From Toxonevra muliebris (taxonomy: Eukaryota > Arthropoda > Insecta > Diptera > Pallopteridae), in the NCBI GenBank assembly GCA_963691655.1, contig OY829329.1, positions 19,358,708 through 19,422,707 on the forward strand: a stretch of 64,000 bases of DNA. Direction: 5' to 3'. Below the pieces are notes generated by a model. That model was not told the DNA's origin. It saw only the letters and a program-made list of their open reading frames with translations, and made no database searches. This document shows, piece by piece, positions 23,401 through 33,431 of the stretch. The translations under genes and the position numbers were made by a program. The first letter of the stretch is position 1. Each line of letters starts with the position of its first letter.

Positions 23401-26236
23401 TTGGCCTAAATTTTGGTTTTAATTATGTTCTGATATTTAGCCTCAATATTAGTCTGAACTTTGTTTTGGTTTTTGGGCTGGTTTTGTTCTGATTTTGGGT
23501 ATAATTTTTAATCTGATTTTTGGTTTGAATTTTATCAGACTTTTGTACAAGTTTTTGTACTTACTAATTTTTAGTTTATTTATTGGTCTGAAAATTATAT
23601 GGAAATTTAGCGAAATAAGCCCTCCCAAAAACCCAATTCCAAGATCCGCCACTGTATATATATATATGTATATGATTTTATAGTGTTCTGAAAAGCAGCA
23701 ACTGATAATATTTCACAAAATTAATGTTTACTTTGGTTGAATCGAATAAAGGTATTATTTTGAGTTGAGTCACTTACTAAGACTAGATTTATTGATATAA
23801 ATAATACATATATATGTATATACATATAGTATGTACATTAGAGTGTCCTTTATTTTTCTAAGTTATTTTTTTTTTTTAATGAATTGTCTCTAATTTTATA
23901 TATTTTAATATAATGAAATCATTATCGGATCTTTGTAAATTTAGACTTATTAAAAGATAATATTGCGGTAGTTTTAAAAAAAGAGGAATGTTAAGTTCTA
24001 TGGAATCAAGCTCTCTCACTAAAGCACATGAGATAAAACTGCGAGAAATCGATTCTCTGTAGCCGATCTCCATATGACTTCGTTTGCTAAACATTAACAG
24101 CATAACTTTGTTTCTTATTAGTAGGGCAAGGAATTTCATGCACTAAAAAATCTAAAATATGCGCATATAATATGCACTTAAAGTTTAAAAATATGCAACT
24201 GAAACTGCAAAAAATGCACTAAAAACATATAAAATATGCAATTAAAATAAAAAAATATTTTGTTTTTAATTGCATATTTTCGGTAAAAAAAACAAAAATA
24301 TTGCACGTAATTTAACAAACAAAGGACTAAAACAATTCATTTTAAAATATAAAATAAATTTATGAAAAGCAACAAAAGTATAAAATGAACGTAAAAAGTT
24401 TAACTCAAATCGAATTTAAGTAAATATGTAAATAATCATGAGATCAATCTTAATTTATTGTTTTATTGGCGCAAACAATAAAATTTTTTTTTAAATGCAA
24501 TACTTTCCCGATCGGGTCTTAAAAAATGTTTGTATAAAGAAAATGATCGCTCTACATCAACAGAAGGACGATAGAAGCACAAAATTCATTTATAGAATAG
24601 TTGTTTCTAGAACAATTTTCTTCATTAAATTCCAAATTTACATATCTGTGGCTTCATCTATGGAAACCTATAAGAAGTGGTTTTTAGGGCGAACTTAATT
24701 TCTTTTAATAAACGAATATATATTTGGCCGATATAAGTTTGGCGCAGTGACGTTTCAAGAGGAATGATTTCATTAATATATGTTCTCCAAAAACTTCTTA
24801 ATTGTGGATTGTAAGATACAGTGGAATATCTGCTGAAGTAAAAGTTTGGCACAAATCCAAACCAAATATTTTAAACTCTGCCGTTGCAGAGGCTGTATTG
24901 TTTTTTTTTTCCGGACGCGTTCATTCAATTCTTTATGTTTATGGTTTTTCAAATGCTGGTCAACCTGAAATTTTTTTCGCAGCTCACTAAAAAGTTATCA
25001 AAATTATTAAAAATATGTAAAAAAAAAAAAAAATAAAATATGCAAAATATGCACTAACGATTGAATGCCATTTTAAAAGAAATCTAATGATTCGTAAAGA
25101 TAACTTGACCATTTCAATTTTGAGATGCCCTGTAAAAACATGCATTTGCATTTAATTCCTTGTCTTACTTATTAGTTTCGTTTGAGTGCAATGAAAGCTC
25201 GTTTCCATTGCAAAATTTTCAATTCACAACTCCGCTAAAGGAGTTCTTTTCAAAAGAAAAAAAAATAAAAAAATAAGGGGCACTCTAATGCACATCTTTT
25301 TTTTAATTTTCATTTTGTCCTTATTCCTTATCAAAAAATTAATAAATAAATATGATAGTAATGGGCATAACAATATTTAATTTAAATTTGTAATAAGGTG
25401 GAAAATTTAAAATATATGCTAATAAGCGATCTGCGTGACTTATGTAAAAAGTAAATTTTCCAATAATTTTATTTACACGGTGAGAGCCATTGAATTTTAT
25501 CTTTGATTCCTCAGTTCGTAGCAGACAAAAATAGGAAAATACTCAATATACATATGTATACATAAATGTCATCAAAATGATAAAACTGAAATCTTGAGTT
25601 TAGTTATTTATACATGTATTAGTTAAATAGCACACAATTTTTTATTTACCTTTTAAAAACAAAGCACATACATTTTTGGTAAGGTCAGAAAAGTTTACTT
25701 TTTATTGTTTTACATACATTTGTATCTTATAGGTACATATATAAAAGCTTTCATATCCAGCACGTGTTTTTACTTTTATGCACACATACACACACCTTTA
25801 ACTGAATGAATCAATTGATTTTGATTTAATTAAGTAATATTCTATATAATTTAAACACATTATTCTTACCCTACATTTTAAAATTTTGTATATATTTTTT
25901 TCTCTTATCTTTTTCAGAGTTAAAGACCAGCGCGTTTATCGACTTGGTTTACGTTGCACAGCTGTTTGGTTTGTCGCTGTATTTTGCTGGATCAATGATC
26001 GTATGTTCTGTGATGCTTGGTCAGCAATAAATTTTCCATATTTACATGGTTTTTGGCATGTGTTCATCTTTATAGCCGCATATACTTTATTAGTATTATA
26101 TGCATATTTTTATGTTGAGAGTGAGTTACCACAAAGGCAACCATTGCTTAAATATTGGCCTATAAATGAATTTGAATTTGGTATACCGTTTATATCCATT
26201 CGAAATCCAGGTGCCGGTCCCAAAAGTGCCATTTAA
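8413..26236 (+). CDS. bwa: alkaline ceramidase (brainwashing-like)
   Basis: Four coding exons: 8413-8508, 15666-15922, 19611-19748, 25918-26236. Introns are GT-AG and phases join, giving 269 residues. It matches the alkaline ceramidase (ACER) family: multi-pass ER/Golgi membrane enzymes that hydrolyse ceramide to sphingosine and fatty acid. Exon 1 encodes the short luminal start (PGSSPVDWCEGNY). The family's conserved block SSMYFHATLS supplies a metal-binding His (H78), followed by LLDELAILW. PYLHGFWH supplies H207 and H211, the other two expected zinc ligands. Several hydrophobic segments (for example 62-72, 178-190, 211-223) are membrane helices. The C-terminus ends NPGAGPKSAI. The introns are about 7.2, 3.7 and 6.2 kb and full of repeats. 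Nothing in the protein looks broken. Confidence 0.95.
9338..9895. repeat. about 40-bp tandem satellite with a perfect palindrome in each unit
   Basis: About 13 diverged units at roughly 39-40-bp spacing, each centred on CTACCACTAAA-N-TTTAGTGGTAG (centres near 9348, 9419, 9459, 9499, 9539, 9579, 9619, 9659, 9697, 9736, 9776, 9815, 9853). The spacers are T-rich (TTGATTTTTATTTC). Many units keep both arms matched. It lies in ceramidase intron 1. Confidence 0.9.
9896..11693. other. ceramidase intron 1, no further gene recognised
   Basis: AT-rich intron sequence with homopolymer runs. The open frame at 10200-10451 is hydrophobic low-complexity and matches no family that I know. I see no splice-bounded exon or structured RNA. 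Confidence 0.4.
11694..11936 (-). pseudogene. hAT transposase C-terminal dimerisation-domain remnant
   Basis: The 80-residue minus-strand frame contains LPITYAQSIFCNATNC, then SGERSFSKLKVIKNRLRNE. The SxERSFSKLKxIKNxLR pattern is the hallmark of the hAT transposase C-terminal dimerisation region. A CAGGGCCG end-like motif lies nearby at about 11494, but no matching right end was found. No N-terminal or catalytic part is present, so it is a fragment. Confidence 0.75.
12365..12753. mobile_element. 389-bp hAT-type MITE with perfect 8-bp target duplication
   Basis: TTCTCAAC flanks the element at 12357-12364 and 12754-12761. The left end CAAGGCCGTATTTAAGG pairs with the right end, which reads CAGAGCCGTAGCCAGG in reverse complement. 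It has no coding capacity. The terminal motif resembles the CAGGGCCG end beside the hAT transposase remnant about 0.9 kb upstream, so both may derive from one family. Confidence 0.8.
13371..13571 (-). pseudogene. Myb/SANT-like transposon accessory protein remnant
   Basis: The minus-strand frame reads VYRTGGWSNARGNVSKVSEK, then IALFLSDSATGF, and ends at a stop at 13371. RTGGG...VSEKIA is the pattern just after the Myb/SANT-like helix in proteins carried by Harbinger and related transposons. Upstream minus-strand sequence to 13877 is broken by stops. Assignment rests on a short motif. Confidence 0.45.
14205..14760. repeat. degenerate CAAAATTCAGAC minisatellite (family copy 1)
   Basis: Runs of loosely repeated ACCAAAACTCAGACCAAAAT, roughly 15-20-bp period, occur at 14205-14295 and 14585-14720. 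They flank a central block with a short AT-rich inverted repeat at about 14515-14552. This is the reverse complement of the GGTCTGAATTTTG repeats at 22340-23620 and 41600-42000. Confidence 0.75.
16210..16770. mobile_element. piggyBac-like MITE candidate
   Basis: The left end reads TCAACCCTTTGGTTATCGG. The right end reads TTAACCCTTTCGGTACCG in reverse complement. The right side keeps TTAA (16767-16770); the left TTAA appears mutated to TCAA. Coding is absent. A TTAA target site with CCC ends is typical of the piggyBac group. Confidence 0.5.
17464..17685. mobile_element. 222-bp CAAGGCG MITE, copy A
   Basis: The left terminus CAAGGCGTATTTAACATG is followed by TGGTAGCAGCATTAC. The right terminus, reversed, is CATGACAGAATTATATCAGG followed by TGATAGCAG. 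The flanks CTTGGTTA and CTTGGTCG share six of eight bases, a decayed hAT-type duplication. A second copy lies at 59821-60056. Confidence 0.7.
18091..18646. mobile_element. piggyBac-like MITE with 19-bp inverted termini
   Basis: AACCCTCTAACCCGTAAGG at the left is matched by CCTTGCGGGTTAGAGGGTT at the right with one difference. The left flank is TTAA and the right is TTAG, one change from the piggyBac target. An internal near-copy of the tip (AACCCGCAAGGCCGC) lies near 18472-18487. It sits in ceramidase intron 2 and has no coding capacity. Confidence 0.75.
18757..19375. mobile_element. candidate element bounded by AGTCAGAGGCG inverted repeats, carrying a hammerhead ribozyme
   Basis: AGTCAGAGGCG at 18757-18767 is exactly inverted as CGCCTCTGACT at 19365-19375. 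Inside lies a second inverted pair, TCTTTCAATATC (19075-19086) and GATATTGAAAGA (19161-19172), just upstream of the ribozyme. No target duplication is obvious. A TAGTCAGAGGC...CATTTTTTTCGAA block also occurs in reverse in the MITE at 12365-12753. The class is uncertain: it could be a non-autonomous element or two repeats that happen to flank a retroelement end. Confidence 0.4.
19189..19237 (+). ncRNA. hammerhead ribozyme, type I
   Basis: All core nucleotides are present. CTGATGA (19195-19201) is followed by stem II GGAAT (19202-19206) with an 8-nt loop and ATTCC (19215-19219), five perfect pairs. GAA (19220-19222) is followed by stem III ACGG/CCGT (19223-19230), which is self-complementary. 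C17 is 19231, so predicted cleavage is between 19231 and 19232. Stem I pairs AAGATCA (19188-19194; the outermost A is unpaired) with TGATTT (19232-19237), six pairs with one G-T. A near-zero stem III loop is known in type I hammerheads of Penelope-like elements and animal retrozymes, which work best as dimers. It lies sense to the ceramidase transcript, in intron 2. Confidence 0.85.
19970..20195. repeat. dispersed repeat B, copy 1
   Basis: It contains the block CTCACTAAAGCACATGAGAT, AAACTGCGAGAAGTCGA, CACCAACAACTGCATAACT and AATGAAAGCTCGTTTCC. The same blocks recur in order at 23985-25230 (split by an insertion) and 27745-27915. The overlapping minus-strand frame is not a gene. It lies in ceramidase intron 3. 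Confidence 0.8.
20200..21543. other. ceramidase intron 3, no feature recognised
   Basis: AT-rich sequence with scattered ATATGTATGTACAT microsatellite tracts. I found no exon, RNA gene or element termini here. Confidence 0.4.
21544..23654. mobile_element. element with CAGTGGC ends and internal GGTCTGAATTT minisatellite
   Basis: The left end CAGTGGCAGATCCAGAAGG pairs with the right end, which reads CAGTGGCGGATCTTGG in reverse complement. Flanks TACATATG and TATATATA agree at six of eight positions, possibly a decayed hAT-type duplication in AT-rich DNA. From about 22340 to 23620 the interior is a very degenerate array of TTTGGTCTGAATTTTG units of 15-20 bp. The same left end precedes related arrays at 33432 and 41553. 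Confidence 0.65.
21905..21972 (-). repeat. tRNA-like sequence, possible SINE fragment
   Basis: Read on the minus strand it has an anticodon-arm-like GCTAGACTCTCATCTGG and a B-box-like TGTTTGATTCC (two changes from GGTTCGANTCC) at tRNA-like spacing. The acceptor stem does not pair, so it is not a functional tRNA. Confidence 0.35.
24122..25167. mobile_element. nested hAT element with perfect 8-bp target duplication
   Basis: CTTATTAG flanks the element at 24114-24121 and 25168-25175. The left end TAGGGCAAGGAATTTCATGC pairs with the right end, which reads TAAGACAAGGAATTAAATGC in reverse complement. The subterminal zones are dense in AAAATATGCA motifs on both sides. The 1046-bp element carries a decayed, internally deleted hAT transposase on the minus strand. 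Confidence 0.9.
24490..24980 (-). pseudogene. internally deleted hAT transposase remnant
   Basis: Minus-strand conceptual pieces in order: RSFWRTYINEIIPLETSLRQTYI at 24740-24800 (the conserved xPSESTLRxxY region), KNHFLWVSIDEATDM near 24650-24690 with a frameshift (the IWVSIDETTD catalytic block), then a CRAIIFF-like trace of VERSFS near 24530. Stops and frame changes throughout show it is dead. The order and the enclosing hAT termini support the call. Confidence 0.55.
25291..25917. other. end of ceramidase intron 3
   Basis: AT-rich. It ends in a polypyrimidine tract and TTTTTCAG (25910-25917), the acceptor for the last ceramidase exon. Nothing else was recognised. Confidence 0.5.
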
Positions 26237-26336
26237 GATAACAAAAGAAAAAAAAAACAAAAACAGATAAACTCAAAATTTTAATTGAAATTATACATAT
26301 AAAATATATCGTTCTATATTTTTGTATAGCTTTAGA

Positions 26337-26342
26337 AATAAA
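26337..26342 (+). terminator. polyadenylation signal candidate of the ceramidase gene
   Basis: AATAAA lies 101 bp after the ceramidase stop codon (26234-26236) and is the first canonical hexamer downstream. Confidence 0.5.
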
Positions 26343-27744
26343 TTTTCTTTGACTTTGGGTCCATTTGTGCAAATATCTATAAGAGACCTGCAACAATTTA
26401 AAAATACTTTACAAAATATTCATATGCTTAGAAATATACCAAAAATATATAGGAACCTACATACGTACTTGCATTAGATATTTTATTATTAATAATTCAG
26501 ATAAACTAAAAAAAAACACAGTCTTACCAGTAAACTGATTTATTTCCAATTAAATTACTTACTGGTATTAGAATTCAAATATTTTATTATAAATATTTAC
26601 TAATTTACAACAATTTGTAGTTAAAAGAGAATTTTGTCAATCATAAATTAGCATAAACTGAACACTTTTTTTTTTATAAAACATAATAGGTCTGATTTAA
26701 GTAATTAATATATCAGCAACAATAACAAGGTGATAACCCCCATGTGCTAAGTTGTTTACACAAAAATAATTTTTTTTTTTTAATACCATATGAAAACTTA
26801 TAAAGCTGAAATAATAATGAAGCAGCAAGTGCAAGCAAAAAAAAATAAAAATAGCTCTATGTTATTTACATAACGAAGAGTAAGGTAGCGAAAACAACTT
26901 TTTGCATACTTTGCTCGCCGCTTCATAATGTTCTTTACCTGAAACTTCAATATACAGTAATTTCTCGTAACAAAGAAGTTTTGATTTGTTTAACTAACTC
27001 AACAGCAAATTTACTACTTCGTATTTATGAAGTATTTACAACATTACGTCCGGGTTTAAAGTAGTAACTCTAAAGACTTCTTCTAAAGATTGGTATCTTT
27101 CCTTAGCATGATAAATTACGAGAAAAAATAATATCTGCTGACTTCCACCACCTGACAAATATTAAAAAAAATGCCTTTAAATTTGCATTCTCACCATAAA
27201 AATTTAGTGAAATTCAACTCATTTCGTTCTATACATAAATACGTAAAATTTGAGTAACTTATTTTATTTCAGAATTTTATTTCAAGAAAAAAATCGCTTT
27301 AATTTTGGTTGATTAAAATATCATTCTCAGTGGACAAACGCTTTCGTGAAACAAGTTTTTAAAATTTACAATTGGTAGAAGTAAAACTTTGTTATTTATT
27401 TGAAATTTTCGCAGTCTTATTTAGGGTATTTAAATAAGGTGCAGTTACCTGGAACTCATTCTTTTTCTTCTTTTTTATGGCTCCATTTTTATTCGTGGTG
27501 AAGAACTTGGTTTGTTTACGTTTGATTGTTTATCTTTTTTTCGTCCGCCAAAATGGCCGCAACAACAAAGATGCATTGTCATTGCCATGTTGTACGGCTA
27601 CTTTCGTCATTCGTAAATTTATTGTTCTGTTGCTATCACCTTCCATATAAATTCATCTTGGTCTTCTTCTTTTTATTTTGAGTTGTTTTTTTTTCTGTTG
27701 ACATTCTCTGCACTTATCGGCACAAACACGACGTCAAGCACAGA

Positions 27745-27925
27745 TGTCTATGTCTCTCACAAAATCACATGAGATAAAACTGCGAAGAGTCGAGTCTCAG
27801 CTTGATTGTATGTAGCCGATCCCAATATGTTGTCGTTCGCTAAACACCAACAACTGCATAACTTCGTTTGTTATTAGTTTCGTATGAGTGCAATGAAAAC
27901 TTGAAATCCGTTGTAAAATTTTCAA
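27745..27925. repeat. dispersed repeat B, copy 3
   Basis: It shares CATGAGATAAAACTGCG, GTATGTAGCCGATCCC, CGCTAAACACCAACAACTGC and GTTTCGTATGAGTGCAATG with copies at 19970 and 23985. Ends are not preserved. Confidence 0.8.
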
Positions 27926-28667
27926 TTCACACAACGAAAATAAATAAATATTAATAACTTTTGCATTTATTATATAAAAATATGAAATTTGTGCTCTTTC
28001 AAATTAAACAGTATTACAAATCAAATGAAGGTTTATTTAACGAGAGAATGCTGTATATTGATTTAAAGAAAGTTCTTATTGTTTAAGTTTTTACCTAAAT
28101 TTACATCTTTTATTTGTATTTTGATGTGATTCTTGTTATGCATTATGTTGCAAAAGCAAAAATAATTTAATTATACAAAATAGATTTAGGCCATAGATAG
28201 ATTTGCAAGTCATGAAGAAGAAAATACACATGCATATGTTATATTAGGTTTATTTGCTAATAAGTTCAATGATCTTGAAAATTAATGAATGTATATTAAT
28301 ACGTAGTTAGATTGTTTTCTGATAGCTTGATAAAACAGGTTTGATAGATTTTAGATGATTGAAAACAAGGAGTGATTTCTAAATTGTGGTAATTTTGTGT
28401 ACTGAATTTGCCAGTACGTCTTGAGAACCTAAAAATACAAAAATGCTAATTTTGCACATTTTCAACCAACTAGAAAATCGATAGTAATATTTTTCGTGCA
28501 CTTTCATTGAATAAATTTTAGTTTGTTCTAATCTCATTTCTTTTCTTTGAAATATAATACGTTAGTACATCACTTGCATTGATCAAGGCGGTTCCGGAAC
28601 CGGTCACCACCTATAATGAACAATCCTTTAGTATATTACATTGCGAAGCTCCTGTAAGAAGAGTTCT

Positions 28668-28900
28668 TTAACCCTCCGTTTGGCATATGGGTTCAGCCAC
28701 ACCTGTTTCGATTTCAATTGTAATTTTTATATATTTCTGATTTAGCTAGCGACTTCAAATTTTGTGACTTTTCCTAGATATTCATTGAAAAATTTAAGGA
28801 TCTGAGTCATACAAGGATAATTATAATGATAAGCATTTGAATATACTTCGATTACGCACAGTCTGGCCAGACCCAAAGGTTATCGAAACATGTGGGTTAA
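28668..28900. mobile_element. possible TTAA-flanked MITE
   Basis: TTAA at 28668-28671 starts TTAACCCTCCGTTTGG. TTAA at 28897-28900 ends a segment whose reverse complement starts TTAACCCACATGTTTCG. TTAA targets and CCC tips suggest a piggyBac-like element, but the inverted match is weak beyond the first eight bases. Confidence 0.35.
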
Positions 28901-29520
28901 GATTTTAATTTTTAAACAAATGTTAATCATTTAAAAAAAAAAAAAAAAAATAACCCCCTTTAAGAATTTTTAATTTTGTTTTACCGAAATACAAAATTCT
29001 TTGTCCAGACCCTGCTAATTGATATAACAAATACCTTTTTCGAATTTCAAATAGTTGGTACAATAGTTTTGCAACGTTATTTTTGAAAAACGAAACGCGT
29101 TTTTTTGAGAAAATATGCAATATAAACATAGATTTTTTGAATCTACCCTTAAAATTCTTCGAAAATCTGACTATAGAAACCGAGATAGCAAAAATTCTGC
29201 AGCACCAGATTGGAATTCAGCATATATATAAGAAACTAACCATTCTTTGTTCTCAATCATATTTTAAAAATATAAATTTGAAAGCCCTGTGTTATAAATT
29301 ATATTTTTTAGTTTTAATTCAGGAAATATTATTTAAAATTCAGAAATAATAATTTTAAAAATCTGAGAATATTGTTTTTAAATCAAAATGCATCAAATTA
29401 AAAACTAGACAATATAATTTTCTTATATTATGATGATTTTTCTAAAATTTCTGCTTTAAAACTGAAAAGAAATAGTTCAGAAGTGCTAAGTTCTTCATTT
29501 AAAACAAAAAATATACGTTT

Positions 29521-29889
29521 TTGAAACTACTTAGATACGTCCGCGATTTTCATGCGATTCCTCTGCGATTTGCTGTTTTGGGCGAGACAGAGGAAACGAA
29601 AGGGGACGAGTCCCAATCGCACGTACCGGCGATTTTGCTGCAATTTTTTGACGTTTGCCTTTTGCTTCTCTGTTGCACTCATGTAAAACGAATGCTTAAA
29701 AAGCAAATAGAAATAAACAATCTCTTGGTCAAAATTGCTGTGTCTAAAAGAAAAGTGTTACAAAAGAGAATCGCAGAGAGAAATCGCATGGAAATCTATG
29801 AACTACCTAATTTAAAGCATTTCGGTGCTGCAAACTCTCAAACTTTGAGATTTTGTGGCTTTAAAGTCGCAATAGTAGAAATTGTATAA
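29521..29889 (+). repeat. diverged dispersed repeat with a 122-residue open frame
   Basis: The frame is long for this AT-rich context but has no recognised domain. Its DNA is related to 31690-31800: both contain CGATTTT, TTTTTGACGTTTGC, TTCTCTGTTGCACTCATGTA or TCTCTGTTCCATTCATGTA, and AAGCAAATAGAAATA or AAGCATATAGAAATA in the same order. This points to a repeat family and not a gene. Confidence 0.45.
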
Positions 29890-31609
29890 AATTTATTTCC
29901 CCTGTGATAAAAATCGAACGTTTTCACGACTGTCAATAAATTTTTCGTTCTCTATTATTTTTTTCAGCATAATTATTTGAGTTTTTTTATCCTAGATTCG
30001 TAGTAAAAACTCTTTCAACTACTAGGGTAAAATAGCTTTTTAACAAGTTCTGTCTCAGCGACAAAACCGAAGGTGTCTGCGAACGTTTTAAAAGTATTAA
30101 GACATTATTTTCTATGTCTCATCAGTTAGATTTAATTTTTATTAAATAGTTTCTTGAAAAATAAATATTTTTATTGGTAAGACTGTTAAATAATTATACA
30201 GAAATCGCAACACAATTAACAATAAATAGTCTTTGGCTGTTATTAAAAACTTAGATTTAATTTATATACATATATTTAATTATATAATTATTTAGTATTT
30301 TTGTAAATGAATTTATAATGCACACACTTGACAACAATGACAAATTACTAAATTAAAAAATAAATATGAACAACGAATATTAAGTAATCCTGTAAATCGT
30401 TAAATATATATGGAATATTTTAAACATTAATAAATATAAAAAATTATAAATAAATCGTAGGTAACTAATTTAATTTAATTGTGTACAATTAATTTAAGTA
30501 ATTTAATTGTATACAATATATGTACACATTTAAATTTATATATATTTTTTTGAGAAACAAACAAAATCTAAATATCACAAACAAATAAAAGCAAGATTTA
30601 TTTACTTTATAAACATTAAATTTCTAACTTTACAAAAAGTTTCGTAAAATTTAACGCAAACATACCTACTCATACTTTGCATCACGTTTACAAAGTAAAA
30701 TGTTATAGTTACTATTATTTAAATGTATGTTATTTTGAATATTACAAGTATTTAGTACCTCTACAGTATTGTAATTGAAATTTTTTTATTAGTAATATTA
30801 TTTTTTTTTAACAAGACAAAAATGTTTGATTTGATCCTGACTTATGTATACACTAAAGAACTTGATAGTCGCCTCCCACAGAAACTGTGGTTGTTAGTGC
30901 GAAAATCTTTATTTTATTCTATTATTTTAAACCAACAAATCTAATGAACAATAAGCACTTTGAAATTAAAGTTGGGAATTTTAGTTCACTTGAGAGACCC
31001 AATATTTTTTAGTTCAATTGACTTTTCTGAACTACTAGAGTTACTTTTATATGTAGTTCATTAGTTTACCAATATATTGGAAAAAATCTGATTTTTTAAA
31101 ATGAATGATTACATTTTTATTAATAAAATTATTGATTATTAAATTATAAGTATGCCCTGTTTCTTGTTTTTCACTAAAATGTTCGAAAAATGTTTAATAT
31201 TGCCATGTCCAATTTTTATTCAATATTTTTTACGAAACTGTAAAAGTTTCGTAAGTTCCTTTGGAACATGAGAAAAAGAGAGTATCATAGAGTACATGAA
31301 CAGATACTGAGAGAGCCGACATCGTGATCAGACTTTTTTCATATGAATAAATTTATTGCATGGGAAATGGGTAGACATCGGCTTTCTCAATCTCATCTCA
31401 AATTAGCGAATGATTGACTTCAAACGAATTTACTGTTATTGTTAGTCGTGTTGTTTTTGCAATAAACTCTTTTAGTGCAAATACATACATAAATATGAGA
31501 GAGAAAGAGAGTGCTGTCCGTGTTGTTCTTGCAAGAGTTGACTTTGTTTGCTTACTCGCTCTTTTGTTCACATCCAAAAGTAAAATTTAGCTGTTTCCGT
31601 TGTTTCACT

Positions 31610-31900
31610 CCCTACCACTCTATGTAAGTTTTTACACACACCGATTTTCTGTTTGCTGGCGAGGGAGAGGAGCCGAAAATGAACGAATCAAAATCGGCTG
31701 TACTTACGATTTTACACCGATTTTTGACGTTTGCTTTTACAAGTTTTGCATCTCTGTTCCATTCATGTAAAACAACTAACAAAGAAGCATATAGAAATAC
31801 CAAATCGGTCAGTCGAAATCCTTGTGTACATATAAAGCTCTCGACGATGAAACAAGATAACAAAAGAGAATATGTAAAAATCGGTAAGAAAAATAGTGCA
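31610..31900 (+). repeat. second copy of the diverged repeat
   Basis: It shares the ordered blocks TTTTTGACGTTTGC, CATTCATGTAAAAC and ATAGAAATA with 29521-29889. Open frames on both strands here (31612-31863 minus, 31679-32005 plus) differ from the frame of the first copy, so no shared protein is evident. Confidence 0.4.
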
Positions 31901-33430
31901 CAAATCGGTATGAGTTATATCAATTTACAACTTACATCGATTCTCTACTTTTGCACATGCCGAAAAAAAAATGCGATCATACAACAACGTTGCTTGAAAA
32001 GATAAGGAGAGTGAGAAAAATGACTTTGTTGTAATTTTTTGATGTGTGCATGGAAAGTCAAACAAAATAAAATAATTCGTCACACAAAAGTTTACTGATC
32101 CAGATTTCAATACCCTCCCATAAGAACTTTCACTTCAAAAAATGTTTTTGCTTACCTATGGAATGCTTTATTAATATAATGGCATATTATTTTACATAAA
32201 ATAAATTTGTAGATTTATTTAATAAACTTATATCTGAAAAATCTTAACATGAATCCATAAACATATCTACCTATACTAATCATTGAAAGTAATATCATTC
32301 CTAACCTGTTAAAACGCTCTAACTTCTGATGCTTAATTTTATCAAATTTTGAAATCTGCATACCTATACCTGCATATTTACATTTAATATTGTAGTATTA
32401 AATTCTAGCTATTATAAATTAGCTCACCTACAATATCACCTGATATATAAATATATATAGTTAATCAATATAAGAAACTTCCACTTTGACATTACAAAAG
32501 ACATGACAAGCTAATATCAAAATAGAATAAAATAATGTATGCACTATATACGATTTAATGAATTTTAGTAGTAAGTAGGCTTGTGATATATTGTTTAAGT
32601 TAAAAACATAAAAAAAAATACCAAAAATGTTGAAGTTTAATTGTGTTCATATACAACATTTCTGTTTTCCCATTAATATAGCTATTAAATTTACAAAAGA
32701 TAAAATGCATTTTTGTTTAAAATACATCGGATGAGATTTGAAATGTATATTTATTTTACTTGTTTCAATTGTTTATATGTAATTGGTAAATTAGTTATTT
32801 TTCATGATTTCAAACATAACCAAAGGTTGTAATTATTACAAAAAATAAAATAAGTTTATTATACCTCAATTATGCATGTTTTTACGCTTTTTATTCAAAT
32901 ATTGTATGTTATGCTGTATTCTACAATATCGATTTAATGCTGTCAGTTTTGAAATTCAATTATGATTATTATATTTAGCTTTAAAATAAAATGCGGTAAT
33001 ACGATAAATTATAAAATAAATATTAAAATTTTTTTGCTTAAACGAATTTTAATTCTTTAAAATGTCTGCATATTTTATTTACGAATAGCTAAGATCCCTT
33101 CATATCTATTTTCAATTGGTGCTTGAATCATTCACAACCGAAAGTGAGAGATATCTCCATCCCTCATCTATAAATTTTTGATCTGCAAGTTATTGGTAGT
33201 GAATACGATTTTAACTAGAATAATACATATTCGATGCCATTTTCTTGTCCTGTTTGATGCATTCATCATCGCGGCTGCCTTTTCTAAGCCACGATTTCTC
33301 ATAGCCTTAGAAAGGACAGACAGCTCTAGTGAAATGTAAATTTCCTAACCAGGTTTCATATGCGTTGTTTAAGGGAGGTGCGTATCCCCATAATTTCGGT
33401 CGCGAGCTCTAAAGTGTAAAGACGGTTCAA
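31901..33430. other. AT-rich gap, nothing recognised
   Basis: No exon-like or element-terminal signals were seen on either strand. Confidence 0.4.
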
Positions 33431-33431
33431 G

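Larger units (their letters stand above)
23839..25287. mobile_element. TA-flanked MITE (repeat B copy 2), split by a hAT insertion
   Basis: The left end TAGAGTGTCCTTTATTTTT is matched in inverted orientation by the right end (TAGAGTGCCCCTTATTTTT when reversed). The TA at each edge fits a Tc1/mariner-type target. The interior carries repeat B blocks, cut at 24121 and resuming at 25176. Without the insertion and its duplicate octamer, the element is about 395 bp. Confidence 0.7.
26343..33420. other. 7-kb gene-poor region
   Basis: Very AT-rich. Apart from the repeats listed separately (27745, 28668, 29521, 31610) I see homopolymer runs and short tracts, with no splice-bounded exon or conserved protein motif. 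GC-richer islands at 29521-29890 and 31250-31900 carry the only longer open frames, and these do not resemble known families. Confidence 0.45.
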
